NCBI GenBank assembly: GCA_051251725.1
Contig: JBPOFN010000015.1
Coordinates: 1-64,000, forward strand
Reading direction: 5' to 3'
Length of the DNA stretch: 64,000 nucleotides
Source: JALZUE01 sp051251725
GTDB lineage: Bacteria > Pseudomonadota > Gammaproteobacteria > Enterobacterales > Alteromonadaceae
The notes beneath the pieces are model-generated. The model was not told the origin of the DNA. It saw nothing but the letters and a program-made list of their open reading frames with translations, and searched no databases. Position numbers and translations under genes: made by a program. This document shows, one piece after another, positions 8,142 to 18,255 of the stretch. Each line of letters begins with the position of its first letter. Position 1 is the stretch's first letter.

Positions 8142-11100
8142 ATGTTTAATAAAAAAATATTAACTACCTCCATCTTAGCTGCGCTAGGATCAATAACCGT
8201 ATCAACTATGGGGTATGCTGAAGAGGCTGAAACAGCTGAAGCAGTTGCAAAAAAACCGATTGAAATCATCTCAGTTACCGGTATTCGTGGGGCACTAGCC
8301 AACGCTGCTGAAATCAAACGTGAATCGTCAACATTTGTCGACTCAATTACCGCATCTGACGCATCTGCCATTCCTGACTTGTCAGTTGCTGAGGCGCTTT
8401 CGCGCATACCAGGACTTACTGTTTCTCGTTTTACTGCTGGCGGTACTGCCGGCGATTTTCCTTCTCCAGAAGGTTCAGGTAACTTAATTCGCGGTCTTGG
8501 TTTTATTCGTTCAGAATTTAACGGCCGTGATGCGTTTTCTGCAAACGGCGGCAGAGCGCTAGATTGGTCTGCTGTTCCTACTCAACTGGTTGGGCGTGTA
8601 GACGTTTTCAAAAACCAACAAGCTGACCTTATTGAAGGTGGCATTGGTGGCACGATTAACCTACAAACACTTGCACCATTTGATAATGATAAAGGTATAG
8701 CACAAATTTCTGTTGATACTGTTTATACTGATATACGCGAAGCATGGAGCCCGACATATAGCGGTATATTTGGTAAAAACTTTGATACCGATAACGGCAG
8801 GTTTGGCTTTGTAAGCTCATTTTCTACCTCTGAATTACAGTCAAACATTAATGGTTACCAAGCAGGTTCGCTTGTTCCTCGCGATAATGTACCGGCCTCT
8901 AGTTTTGCTGATGGTCAAGGGGTAACTGACCCTGTAGGCACTGTTGCTTTGGCACCTGGTTTCAATTTACGTACCAACGAAGTTGATCGCGATAGAGAGA
9001 GTTACTACCTTGCTGGGCAATGGCAAAGTGCTGACAACAATCTGCAAGTATTGGTTAAATACGTATCCGTAGAAAATAATGTGAATGGTCTTGAACGTAC
9101 TTCTGAGTGGTATGCTGACGCAGAGACGGTGAGATCTGGAGGCGTAGAGGTTAGTGACTTAGTTGTGTCACCATTTACATCTGATGGTATCCCTAGATGT
9201 AATGGCAGCAACGAAACACCTGTTGGCGAATGTGACGAGCTAATCCCTGTTACCGGTGGCTTAATGGAAGAAGGTCTGATCACAGATGATTTTAGAAGCT
9301 GGGCTGGCGCGTACGGATTGCGAGTTTCTAACTTAGGCATAGGTAAACAAGAATATTCAAAAACTGATGATGTCAGTGTTAACGTAAAATGGCTTGCTAC
9401 CGACCAATTAACGCTTGAATTTGATGCCCATAGAACAACGGCCGAAGCGTCTTTCGAAGAACAATGGATTGGTGTAAATACATTCTTAAACGTGTTTTCG
9501 AAAAGTAATTTAGATAACCCATATCTAGAATTTTCTGTTGATCCGCGTAATAACATCACTAACCGCATCCCGGACGCTGGCACGGTACAAGTTCCGTACG
9601 TAGCACCTACTAGTCCGGCAGACCCTGCTGGTTCTTATATTGGTTTTGCCAACGACACATTCAAAGAAGGCGAAGGCGATTTACAGGCAGCCAAGCTTGA
9701 CGTTGAATATGAATTTGAAGACACAGACGGTTGGTTTCAGGCTGTTAAAATGGGCGTACGTTACTCTGAACGTGAACAAATCAACAAAGAAGCGGGAGGC
9801 AACTGGAAAGGCGTCACGCCATTATGGGGCGGTGGCATAGCACCTTTAAATTCGTTAGAGAAAAATATTTACGATGAAGTGGATTTCAGTGATTTCTACC
9901 GCGGTGGTGTGGTAGGTGGTGAAAATACCACACTACTTTATGCTAATGCTGACCTGTTGCGTAACCCAGAGTTATTCTACGATTATTTACAGGCTGATCC
10001 TGATTTGGCACATTCACAATGGTCACCATACTCGACTGCTAATCTTAATCCTGATAATCCAGCTAATGCGGACCAACTGCGTCGCACAAGTGATGGTAAC
10101 TATACTAAAATTTATCAGCCAGGCGGCATTTCAGATGTTGTTGAAGAAACCTTCAATTTGTATGCCATGGTAAAATTTGCTCAAGACTTTGACAATGGCA
10201 TGTACTTATCAGGTAATGTAGGTTTACGTTATGTTAAAAACACCTTGGGTTCAAATGGGGTGCTTAGCTATAGCGAATTCGGCATAGATGAACAGGAAGT
10301 TGACTATACTTACGAAATAGATGGCGTGGAGTATACCGAACCTTATCCGCAATCAGTGGAAGCCAAAGATGAAATAAATGACTTTTTGCCTGAGACCGAA
10401 GCATATTTACAAACAGCAGACTCTGCAAGAAGAGTTGACGTAGAAGATGAGCATTGGTTACCGTCATTAAATGTTAAATTAAACCTTAACGACGATATGC
10501 TTATCCGTTTTGGCGCGAGCAAAGGTGTTACTCGTCCAAACATGTCCGACCTTAATGCTACCCAGACAATCAGTGCCAAGACGAGTGTAACGCGTTTCGT
10601 GAATATTGATCCTAATGACCCGGATTATGATCCCAATGATCATGACAACTATGTTCCTCGCGGTTTAATAGATGGCAACTTATCAAATATTCGCATCAAT
10701 GGTGGTAATCCAGACCTTGTAGCAACTACAGCGAATAGCTTTGACATTTCATATGAATGGTACTTCGAAACAGGCTTTGTTACCTTTGGTGTGTTTAAAA
10801 AAGATATTGAAAACATCGTGCAATATGGCGTAAAACCAGTTGACACAATTACCTTAGACAATACACAAGTTAATGTTAACTTCAACGGTCAACTTAATTT
10901 AGCCGAAGCCGAAATTTCAGGTTTTGAAGTCGCTTATCAAGATTTCTTTACTGGGTTACCGGGCATATGGGCAAATTTTGGTATTCAAGCCAACTATACC
11001 TTTGTTGACGCATCGGCAACACCACCGCCACAGTTTTTAGATGCTGATGACGATGGCGTACCTGATTCGGCTGATACTACTTTCCGTTTCGGCTTAGATA

Positions 11101-11438
11101 ACCTGCTTGGACAATCAGAGCACACAGGTAACCTAATTGGTATTTATCAAGATGATGCGTTAGAAGTTCGTTTAATTTATAACTATCGTTCAGAATATCT
11201 AAATTCATATCGTGACTTTATAACTGGTAACCCAGTTTTCCAAAAAGCCACGGGGTTTTATGATGCGTCTGTTAGATATCACTTTAGCGACAATCTAACG
11301 GCGAATTTGCTAATAGCCAACATCACCGATACGAAGAACCAGTCAGAAACACAAGTTGATGAAGCAGGTACTCGTTACCAACGTTCTAGCTTCTTGAATG
11401 ACCGTCGTATGCAACTAGGATTAACTTATAAATTTTAA
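8142..11438 (+). CDS. TonB-dependent outer-membrane receptor (TIGR01782 type)
   Basis: 1098 residues. A signal peptide (residues 1-26, cleaved near GYA-EEA) is followed by a TonB-box-like region (IEIISVTGIRGAL), a plug domain (about 55-190; IPDLSVAEALSRIPGL, IRGLGF, GGIGGTINLQT) and a 22-strand-type barrel ending in the terminal Phe of MQLGLTYKF. Receptors of this type import large carbohydrate ligands using the proton motive force through TonB-ExbBD. The neighbouring GH10 xylanase makes xylo-oligosaccharides the likely ligand, but this is inference. An AAGGGG ribosome binding site precedes the ATG. Confidence 0.92.
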   Translation: MFNKKILTTSILAALGSITVSTMGYAEEAETAEAVAKKPIEIISVTGIRGALANAAEIKRESSTFVDSITASDASAIPDLSVAEALSRIPGLTVSRFTAGGTAGDFPSPEGSGNLIRGLGFIRSEFNGRDAFSANGGRALDWSAVPTQLVGRVDVFKNQQADLIEGGIGGTINLQTLAPFDNDKGIAQISVDTVYTDIREAWSPTYSGIFGKNFDTDNGRFGFVSSFSTSELQSNINGYQAGSLVPRDNVPASSFADGQGVTDPVGTVALAPGFNLRTNEVDRDRESYYLAGQWQSADNNLQVLVKYVSVENNVNGLERTSEWYADAETVRSGGVEVSDLVVSPFTSDGIPRCNGSNETPVGECDELIPVTGGLMEEGLITDDFRSWAGAYGLRVSNLGIGKQEYSKTDDVSVNVKWLATDQLTLEFDAHRTTAEASFEEQWIGVNTFLNVFSKSNLDNPYLEFSVDPRNNITNRIPDAGTVQVPYVAPTSPADPAGSYIGFANDTFKEGEGDLQAAKLDVEYEFEDTDGWFQAVKMGVRYSEREQINKEAGGNWKGVTPLWGGGIAPLNSLEKNIYDEVDFSDFYRGGVVGGENTTLLYANADLLRNPELFYDYLQADPDLAHSQWSPYSTANLNPDNPANADQLRRTSDGNYTKIYQPGGISDVVEETFNLYAMVKFAQDFDNGMYLSGNVGLRYVKNTLGSNGVLSYSEFGIDEQEVDYTYEIDGVEYTEPYPQSVEAKDEINDFLPETEAYLQTADSARRVDVEDEHWLPSLNVKLNLNDDMLIRFGASKGVTRPNMSDLNATQTISAKTSVTRFVNIDPNDPDYDPNDHDNYVPRGLIDGNLSNIRINGGNPDLVATTANSFDISYEWYFETGFVTFGVFKKDIENIVQYGVKPVDTITLDNTQVNVNFNGQLNLAEAEISGFEVAYQDFFTGLPGIWANFGIQANYTFVDASATPPPQFLDADDDGVPDSADTTFRFGLDNLLGQSEHTGNLIGIYQDDALEVRLIYNYRSEYLNSYRDFITGNPVFQKATGFYDASVRYHFSDNLTANLLIANITDTKNQSETQVDEAGTRYQRSSFLNDRRMQLGLTYKF

Positions 11439-11467
11439 TTTAACGTTATTTCAAGCATATATATGAA

Positions 11468-11500
11468 AAAAAGGGGAGATTAACCTCTCCCTTTTATTTT
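11468..11500 (+). terminator. Terminator after TonB receptor
   Basis: GGGGAG and CTCTCCC pair with one bulged base, flanked by A-rich sequence upstream and followed by TTTTATTTTTA. It lies 30 bases after the receptor stop. The rest of the gap to the xylanase (11501-11767) shows no gene; a GTAGCGCTAAC sequence at 11740-11750 resembles half of the operator at 7962. Confidence 0.65.
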
Positions 11501-11767
11501 TAATTAGATCATTAACTCACGTATTTCGACAAGAGAAAATGAACCGATAAGCTTGACTATATTCACTAGAGAAAAAACAGTTAAACAATAAATCATTCAC
11601 TTTAAACACTGAGTATTTCAATCACCAGTGGGGCTATTCAAAATTAATATCGGCTCTGGTTAATACCAATCCATGTTAATAAGTGCTCTGACAGAATGCA
11701 TCCAGCGGTTTTTGAACAAGGCGTCGGCATGTAGGAATAGTAGCGCTAACTTAAGAGGAAAAGTAAA

Positions 11768-13957
11768 ATGAAAAAATTATTAATTCGTTCGGCAAGTATA
11801 GTGACAATCATGACACTATTGACAGCATGTGGAATAGAAGATCATCCCAAAAATGTAGAATTTCCAGATAACGTATCTGTAACCCCAGAGCCTGAGCCTG
11901 AAGTGCCAGAAGAGTTTTCTGACGTTACAGTGACTAGTCTAAAAGCATTGGCAAACTTTCCTATTGGCGTTGCTGTTCCAGAGAGTCTGTTGAGTAATAC
12001 TGCGCATCAAGGCGTTGTTGTACAACACTTTAGCCAACTATCGTCTGAAAACGATATGAAAATGGATGCTATGCACCCATCTGAAACTACATTTAACTTT
12101 ACTAAAGCCGATGCATTACTTAGCTTTGCTGAAGCTAATGACTTAACTGTGCATGGCCATGTATTAGTTTGGCATAGTCAAATACCTGATTGGATGAGAA
12201 ATTTTACCGGAGACACAAATGCTTGGGTTGCCATGATGGAGAATCATGTAACAACAATCGCAACAAAATACGCGGGTCGACTTGAAACTTGGGATGTTGT
12301 TAATGAAGCATTCAATGAAGATGGTACATATAGAGGATCGGCTGCTGGAGATGATTCTGTATGGTATACAAATATAGGTGAATCATTTATTCCGAAAGCT
12401 TTTACTGCCGCTCGAGCGGCTGATGCTGATGTAGATTTATACTACAACGATTATAACCTGATTTGGAATAGTGATAAATTAGGTGCTGTTATTAATATGG
12501 TCAATGATATGCAAGCTAATGGCGTACCTATTGATGGAATAGGCTTCCAATCTCATATTACAGTTAATAGCCCTGATATCAACACAATAAAAACACAGTT
12601 TCAAAAAGTGGTTGATATTCGCCCAAAAATCAAACTTAAAATCACCGAGCTTGACGTTCGTATGAACAATGAAGGTGGTGCTGCTTTAACTACATTTACA
12701 GCTGCTAGGGCTGAAGTACAAAAGCAATATTATTTTGATATTGTCCAAGCATATTTAGACATAGTTCCTGAAGATCAACGTGGCGGTATTACTGTTTGGG
12801 GAACTAATGATGGAGATAGCTGGTTACAAAGCTTTCCTGCACCGACAGTAGAATGGCCATTGATGTTTAATGATGATTTTACGCCTAAGCCAGCATTACA
12901 AGGTTTCGCTGACGCATTGGAAGCTGCAGACCTAGTTAATCCTGATAATACAGAAACACCTGATGAAACAGAAACTCCTGCTGCATTCTTTAATACAGAC
13001 TTTGAAACTGACCTTGATTCATGGGGAAGCCGTGGAGATGCAACAGTCACGTTAGAAACCACTGAAGCACACGCTGGTAATAATAGCGCTTTAGTTGTAG
13101 GACGCACGGCTACTTGGCAAGGTGTATCAAAAAGTGTTGTAGGCTTATTTACCGCGGATGAAACTTATCACGTTTCTGCATGGGTTAAGTTATCTGATGA
13201 TGCAAGTACAGTTACACCTGACATGAAGCTAACGCTAGAAATAAACCATGGAGCAGGTGACGGTACCACTGAATACCTTGAAATGACTGCTCCTGTAACA
13301 GTAACTGCAGGTGATTGGGTTGAACTAACAGGTACTTACACCCATACGATAACAACTGTCGCAAACTCTGCTAACCTTTATGTTGAAGCAAGTGAAACAA
13401 CCGTTGACTTTTATGTTGATGATATTTCGATAACACCGTCTACGCCTGTTGTCGATGAGCCTGTTATTGATGAGCCTGCGGGTCCTACTGAACTTATTAC
13501 TGATGGTGATTTTGAAGATGGCGTTGGTTCATGGGGAAGCCGTGGTGATGCAACAGTAACGTTAGAAACCACCGAAGCACACGCGGGTAATAATAGCGCT
13601 TTAGTTGAAGGACGTACGGCTAATTGGCAAGGTGTATCAAAAAGTGTTGTAGGCTTATTCACAGCCGGTGAAACTTATAACGTTTCTGCTTGGGTTAAGT
13701 TATCTGATGATGGTAGTGCCGTTACACCTAGCATGAAGCTAACGCTAGAAATAAACCACGGTGCTGGTGATGGTACCACTGAATACCTTGAAATGACTGC
13801 TCCTGTAACAGTAAGTGCAGGTGATTGGGTGGAACTAACGGGTACTTACACGCATGTGATAACAACGGTAGCAAACTCAGCTAACCTTTATGTTGAAGCA
13901 AGTGAAACAACCGTTGACTTTTATGTTGATGATATTTCAGTAACCTTGGCGGAATAA
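11768..13957 (+). CDS. GH10 endo-beta-1,4-xylanase lipoprotein with two carbohydrate-binding modules
   Basis: 729 residues. A lipoprotein signal with lipobox LTAC (Cys21) predicts anchoring in the outer membrane. After an acidic Pro/Glu linker the GH10 domain (about 55-385) shows VHGHVLVWHSQIPDW, acid/base Glu180 in WDVVNEAF and nucleophile Glu294 in KITELDVR. Two C-terminal beta-sandwich modules (about 408-556 and 578-727; CBM4/9 or CBM22-like, WGSRGDATVTLE at the start and VDFYVDDIS at the end) are near-identical copies. It would cut xylan at the surface and feed the receptor upstream. The ATG follows AAGAGGAA. Confidence 0.93.
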   Translation: MKKLLIRSASIVTIMTLLTACGIEDHPKNVEFPDNVSVTPEPEPEVPEEFSDVTVTSLKALANFPIGVAVPESLLSNTAHQGVVVQHFSQLSSENDMKMDAMHPSETTFNFTKADALLSFAEANDLTVHGHVLVWHSQIPDWMRNFTGDTNAWVAMMENHVTTIATKYAGRLETWDVVNEAFNEDGTYRGSAAGDDSVWYTNIGESFIPKAFTAARAADADVDLYYNDYNLIWNSDKLGAVINMVNDMQANGVPIDGIGFQSHITVNSPDINTIKTQFQKVVDIRPKIKLKITELDVRMNNEGGAALTTFTAARAEVQKQYYFDIVQAYLDIVPEDQRGGITVWGTNDGDSWLQSFPAPTVEWPLMFNDDFTPKPALQGFADALEAADLVNPDNTETPDETETPAAFFNTDFETDLDSWGSRGDATVTLETTEAHAGNNSALVVGRTATWQGVSKSVVGLFTADETYHVSAWVKLSDDASTVTPDMKLTLEINHGAGDGTTEYLEMTAPVTVTAGDWVELTGTYTHTITTVANSANLYVEASETTVDFYVDDISITPSTPVVDEPVIDEPAGPTELITDGDFEDGVGSWGSRGDATVTLETTEAHAGNNSALVEGRTANWQGVSKSVVGLFTAGETYNVSAWVKLSDDGSAVTPSMKLTLEINHGAGDGTTEYLEMTAPVTVSAGDWVELTGTYTHVITTVANSANLYVEASETTVDFYVDDISVTLAE
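13021..13943 (+). repeat. Tandem intragenic duplication of the xylanase binding module
   Basis: The segments 13021-13433 and 13531-13943 are nearly identical at the nucleotide level at a constant offset of 510 bases, separated by a Pro/Val/Asp linker. Most differences are silent or conservative, which indicates a recent duplication or gene conversion. Confidence 0.9.
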
Positions 13958-13995
13958 TATATATTCACTATGATTACAGTTAAATACTATTAATG

Positions 13996-14032
13996 AAAAG
14001 AGCTAACAGATTTATCTGTTAGCTCTTTTTTT
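13996..14032. terminator. Terminator after GH10 xylanase
   Basis: AAAAGAGCTAACAGA and TCTGTTAGCTCTTTT form a perfect 15-bp stem with a TTTA loop, followed by a T run. The A-rich left arm means it could also work on the opposite strand. No gene is seen between it and 14233. Confidence 0.9.
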
Positions 14033-14232
14033 AGATCTAAATTTAGTAGTAAAATGATGAAAATCATAAAGCCAACCTTCCCATAAAGTACCTTAAATAG
14101 TTTTGAAATCACCGAGGTTCCTTAAACCTTATAACACTAATATTCATAGGCTTTGGTCGGTTGCTATGCCAATGAAAGATTGAATTTATCAAACACGCTG
14201 ACATAGGGGGTAATTGAACCCCCTATAATAAT

Positions 14233-16449
14233 TTAATTTGAACGTGTGTGCATATCATCATCTTCTTGCATAGTGTTTTGCTTAGCCGGTTTCTTAGGCT
14301 GGATTATTTGATTGTTCTTTGCTGCAGAATTACGGAAATTATACATCCTGTAACCAATTTCCTTAACGTGTTCAACAAGCTCCGGAAACGGTTTATCGGC
14401 AAGATCAACCATACCAACGTTATAGTTTTCACCATCACCGCGTCCTGTAGGTGGTTGTTCGCCATACTGGAACCAATGCGTGCCAACTATGTAAGGGTTT
14501 AACAGAGCACTTTCTACATATTCAGTATACAACTCGCCCCGATGCGATTGGCTGAAGGCTTCTTTAATGCCAATATGTAATGCGCCACGATCTAAGGCGC
14601 CAAAATGGAATTCACCTATTATTATCGGTGAGTCAACATCTTCGGGTAAGCCAACATTAGTAACATTGTACTGATACTTGTTCATACTTATCACATCCGT
14701 ATATTTGGCCGCCGTGCGAATAACAGTGTCGCTGTTCGCCCAAGCAAGCCGACAACCTAAATACATAATATTAGGAGCGATTGCTTTTAATTCAGTGCGA
14801 ACAGTTGAGAAATAAGTCTCAACAATTTTTTTGTAAAATTCACTCAAGTCACCCCATGCTTTCTTTTTATTAGGCGTTGCAGTGCTTGTAAGTAGTGCTT
14901 TCCAAGAAGCGTGGGACGTGCCCCAAACTTTATTAAGCGCTTCAATATTGTTGTATTTAGCCTTAAGATCGCTTAAAAATTCTTTCTTGGCCGGTTGGTC
15001 AGCAGGGCTTGCTAGAGTCGCAATGGCTAACGAGCCCTCTGCTCCCCAAGAAAGTTCGTTTTCAACAAAAAAACCAATACTCCATGGATCATTCGCTGCA
15101 TGGTCACTATTGGCAATAGCGCGTTTTAGCTGCTGACGAAAGCTTGGGTCGAAAACATCGTGGAATTTCCCCCAATATCCTTTAGAAGCTTCAATTTTCT
15201 TTGTGCCCCTCACCCAAACAGTTTCTGTGTATGGGGTAATTCCTGCTTGAGAAAGCTGACGATCAGATGCGACACCAAGTGTATTCATGCCCCAACTACG
15301 GATCCGTGCATGTGCTATGCGATCAAAGTCCTGTTTCCAGTTTTCACCAAACTTCTGATAAAGGTTAGAGGCAGTAAAGTTGTAGGTTTCTCGTTGCGCT
15401 AAATTTTTATAATGTCCATGCGCTGCAGGCCGAGTTACTTTGGAATAAAAATCACCGTACTTGGTATTTTTTTCAGGCAACCACTCAAAATAATCTTCTC
15501 TATCGGTAATGCCAGTAGTAGCCGTAGCTGGGTGAACAACCCCAACCCCGTGCGACCAGAAAAGTCGTCCATCTGGATCCACAAGCCACCACACATTATT
15601 GTATTTTTCTGCTCGGAAGTGCCCTGAAGCTTTTAGTTGTGGACCATTAAGCCAGCCTCCGTATTTATTGAAATGACTAGGGCCTGGATTCGTAGCCAAT
15701 AAGCGATCTTCTTCAATAGCTTGTTGACGAAGGTCATCAACAGACAATGTTTTCCCTGGCCAGTGTGCGTGTTTGTATTGTCCAAAACGATCGACAAAAG
15801 GTAAAAAACCTTCTGGCGAGATCAATCGGACAGGATTGGTTGCTCGAATATTATCAATTAACAGCTTATGATTATTATCCGGATAGTTAATCGAAATTTT
15901 CACCTGATCAATGGCGCTTAAATCTGATTTAGCTTGGCCAGGTGCCGCTCTCATCGCGAGTAATTTAAGCGGCTTAGTAAACCGCCAAGGTGTCGTGGCA
16001 ATATCGTCGGCGACAGTTTTAGTTTGCCCTGGAGCAAGGTCAAAGCGTATCTCCATCTGCCATGCCTCCATCCCGTCTGCAGGGTCACCTACTTTGAAAA
16101 TAATTTCAGCGGGATGTTCACCAAGATTAGTAATATCCATTTTAACATGCATATAATCGTTTAAGTCCCAACTCCCTTCAGGGCGTTTTATTATCACACC
16201 TGGAGCACCTGCGCGTTTTCCTGTTTCGACCAGCAGTTTTTGCGAACCTTCTACCGTTATCAGGCTAACTTTGGCGTCATCTGTAATAATTGAATGCTGT
16301 TGCAAGTTTTGCTCGAAGTTAAAGAGCATCATGCTATCCGGCACTTCTCTTTTAAACTGAGGCTTATCCTGATTAGCTAAGGTGTTTGCAGACATTAATA
16401 AAAATGTGAGGCAAGCAAACGATTGGTATGCACGTTTCATAAATAGCAC
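14233..16449 (-). CDS. Secreted GH50-like (agarase-type) glycoside hydrolase
   Basis: 738 residues (735 if Met4 at 16440 is the start). A signal peptide to about residue 25 (ANTLA), an N-terminal beta-sandwich (about 40-205; IIFKVGDPADGMEAWQ) of the type preceding GH50 catalytic domains, then a TIM-barrel. Glu465 in FFVENELSWG and Glu613 in IIIGEFHFGALDRG match the acid/base and nucleophile signatures of GH50 beta-agarases. The tail (700-738) is charged and disordered. GH50 enzymes cleave beta-1,4 bonds of agarose, but no other agar gene is nearby, so the substrate here may differ. It is convergent with the xylanase and ends in a different unit. Confidence 0.75.
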   Translation of the reverse strand: MLFMKRAYQSFACLTFLLMSANTLANQDKPQFKREVPDSMMLFNFEQNLQQHSIITDDAKVSLITVEGSQKLLVETGKRAGAPGVIIKRPEGSWDLNDYMHVKMDITNLGEHPAEIIFKVGDPADGMEAWQMEIRFDLAPGQTKTVADDIATTPWRFTKPLKLLAMRAAPGQAKSDLSAIDQVKISINYPDNNHKLLIDNIRATNPVRLISPEGFLPFVDRFGQYKHAHWPGKTLSVDDLRQQAIEEDRLLATNPGPSHFNKYGGWLNGPQLKASGHFRAEKYNNVWWLVDPDGRLFWSHGVGVVHPATATTGITDREDYFEWLPEKNTKYGDFYSKVTRPAAHGHYKNLAQRETYNFTASNLYQKFGENWKQDFDRIAHARIRSWGMNTLGVASDRQLSQAGITPYTETVWVRGTKKIEASKGYWGKFHDVFDPSFRQQLKRAIANSDHAANDPWSIGFFVENELSWGAEGSLAIATLASPADQPAKKEFLSDLKAKYNNIEALNKVWGTSHASWKALLTSTATPNKKKAWGDLSEFYKKIVETYFSTVRTELKAIAPNIMYLGCRLAWANSDTVIRTAAKYTDVISMNKYQYNVTNVGLPEDVDSPIIIGEFHFGALDRGALHIGIKEAFSQSHRGELYTEYVESALLNPYIVGTHWFQYGEQPPTGRGDGENYNVGMVDLADKPFPELVEHVKEIGYRMYNFRNSAAKNNQIIQPKKPAKQNTMQEDDDMHTRSN

Positions 16450-16715
16450 CTTGAGAGAATATTTTAAGTAGTAAATGTTTAATTACATCAAAAGAATATT
16501 GTTAACATTCAACCGATTGGATAGCAATGGAATTTACAAAGACTTTCACAAGACATAGGTAGTGTTTATGCTAATAGCTTAACCACTAAAAGCGGTAATT
16601 AACTTTGCATGGCGTAAACGTCGATTAGTTATTTCGCTGAGGAAAAACAAAAAAACGGCCATACGAAGGTAAACTTTAGACTCAACATATTAGGAGGTGT
16701 GATAGAAGGTTATCA

Positions 16716-16740
16716 GGTAAATATATCTTATATATTTACC
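16716..16740. other. Perfect AT-rich hairpin in a 438-base intergenic region
   Basis: GGTAAATATAT and ATATATTTACC pair perfectly around a CTT loop. It lies between the GH50-like gene (leftward) and the end of xylR (leftward), so it could be a terminator for xylR or an operator for the hydrolase. A TAGGAGGTGTG sequence at 16691 resembles a ribosome binding site but no reading frame follows. Nothing else was recognised in 16450-16887 apart from the heptamer array. Confidence 0.45.
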
Positions 16741-16826
16741 CTTTCAATAAACCAGCGGTTAAGCACGAGCTGGTTTTAGCCGTTAAGCTTTCGGCCTCAA
16801 GGTTCTGCCGTTATTTCCAGCCTCCC

Positions 16827-16868
16827 GCATTAAGCATTAAGCATTAAGCTTCAAGCTTCAAGCTTCAA
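16827..16868 (-). repeat. Heptamer tandem array 1 (six units)
   Basis: Three GCATTAA units are followed by three GCTTCAA units, exactly in 7-base phase. Read on the minus strand (the direction of xylR) they are TTGAAGC x3 then TTAATGC x3. The array sits 19 bases after the xylR stop codon. Confidence 0.85.
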
Positions 16869-16887
16869 GCTACTCTCGCTAAACCCA

Positions 16888-18114
16888 CTATTCATCTTCA
16901 TCCAAATCAATATCTGCGCTATTGATCACTTTCGCTTCTGGGCTTACACCTTTTGCTTCATCGCGATATTCACGGGGGGTTTTATCAAAATGTTTTTTAA
17001 ACACTGCATACATATATTGCAGCGATGGATAACCACAAATGTTGGCAATTTCGGTGGTTGATTGCTCAGTGTTTTTCAACATACTGCACGATTTTCTTAA
17101 TTTTTCATGATGAATTTCATTATGAATACTATGACCACGTTCTTCTTTAAAGCGTTGCTCTAAATTTGAGCGAGAAACACCAACATAATCTAGTACTTGA
17201 TCAACTTTAATACCACGACATGCTTTTTGACGAATAAAATGCATCGCTTGCATCACATGTGTATCTTTGATCGCTTTATAATCAGTAGATTGGCGCTCAA
17301 TCACTTTAGCCGGAGGCACTAAAAATGGTTTGTTTGTGACCTTTTGACCACTGAGTAAACGGTGTAATTTTTTCGCCGCTTGAAAACCAATATCAAAACA
17401 ACCTTGGCTCACTGAACTTAAACTCACGCGGTTAAGAAAGCGGGCAATTTCATCGTCATCAATACCAATAATAGAAACTTTATCCGGTACTAAAATATCA
17501 TTGTGATCACACACTTGAAGTAAGTGTCTGGCACGGGCATCGGTTACCGCAATAATACCTATAGGGGTAGGTAATGATTTTAACCAATCGGCAAGTCGCG
17601 CTATCGACATTTTCCACGTTTCCGCTTTTATATGATGACCATGATAAACCTGACAGTCGTATCCTTCAGCGCTAATGATACTAAGTGCGGCTTTTTCGCG
17701 TTCTTGTGACCACCGCTCATGTGCTTCCATTGGCGCGCCATAAAAAGCAAAACGTTCGATGCCTTTTTGTCTTAAATGCTGATAGGCCGCATCAACGAGT
17801 GCATAATTATCGGTAGCGACATAAGGAACCTCAGGATAATCCTTCGGATCACTATAAGAGCCGCCTAAACCAACCACAGGTATCTTGCTACCTTTTAACG
17901 CTTTGTGAATTTCAGGATTATCAAAATCAGCTATTATTCCGTCGCCGCCCCATTCATCAACATTATCGAAGCGCTCGAGAAAATTTTCTTCTAAATATAA
18001 ATCCCAATCTGCCTTTGATGTTTGTAGGTAATGGCCAATGCCTTCAATGACTTTTCTGTCAAAGACATTACTACCGTTCATTAAAAGCGTAATACTGTGC
18101 TTGTTTTCAAACAT
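16888..18114 (-). CDS. xylR: XylR-type transcriptional regulator
   Basis: 408 residues, the usual size for XylR. The N-terminal 1-270 is a LacI/periplasmic-binding-protein-like sugar-sensing domain (ITLLMNGSNVFDRKVIEGIGHYL, GDGIIADF, IGIIAVTDARARHLLQVC, VSIIGIDDDE). The C-terminal part (about 285-385) is an AraC-type double helix-turn-helix (VDQVLDYVGVSRSNLEQRFK and TTEIANICGYPSLQYMYAVFKKHFDKTPREYR). In enterobacteria XylR binds D-xylose and activates xylose genes. Here it diverges from a GPH symporter and a GH43, so it probably activates xylo-oligosaccharide uptake. The C-terminus has an acidic tail (DIDLDEDE). Confidence 0.9.
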   Translation of the reverse strand: MFENKHSITLLMNGSNVFDRKVIEGIGHYLQTSKADWDLYLEENFLERFDNVDEWGGDGIIADFDNPEIHKALKGSKIPVVGLGGSYSDPKDYPEVPYVATDNYALVDAAYQHLRQKGIERFAFYGAPMEAHERWSQEREKAALSIISAEGYDCQVYHGHHIKAETWKMSIARLADWLKSLPTPIGIIAVTDARARHLLQVCDHNDILVPDKVSIIGIDDDEIARFLNRVSLSSVSQGCFDIGFQAAKKLHRLLSGQKVTNKPFLVPPAKVIERQSTDYKAIKDTHVMQAMHFIRQKACRGIKVDQVLDYVGVSRSNLEQRFKEERGHSIHNEIHHEKLRKSCSMLKNTEQSTTEIANICGYPSLQYMYAVFKKHFDKTPREYRDEAKGVSPEAKVINSADIDLDEDE

Positions 18115-18235
18115 GCCGCCCCCTGAGCTACATTATTTATTGTGGTAAAAAATAAATTTAAACCACTAATTTTCATAACATTTTTTTATGTTATTTGTTT
18201 ATTAACAAAATATACCCTAATTAAAGTCTAAGTAA

Positions 18236-18255
18236 TAGTTATACAGGTAGTTATA
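18236..18255. promoter_or_regulatory. Possible XylR direct-repeat site
   Basis: TAGTTATA occurs twice (18236-18243 and 18248-18255), 12 bases apart, in the 327-base region between xylR and the divergent symporter gene. AraC-family activators bind direct repeats, so this is a candidate site; spacing and sequence have not been compared with known XylR sites. An ATAACAT/ATGTTAT inverted repeat lies near 18175-18193. No gene is seen in 18115-18441. Confidence 0.3.

Noticed and set aside
9005..9583. 192-codon open frame antisense to the first TonB receptor
   Set aside because: It lies wholly inside the receptor gene, lacks a ribosome binding site and a recognisable domain, and its low-complexity Ser/Leu composition is that of a shadow frame.
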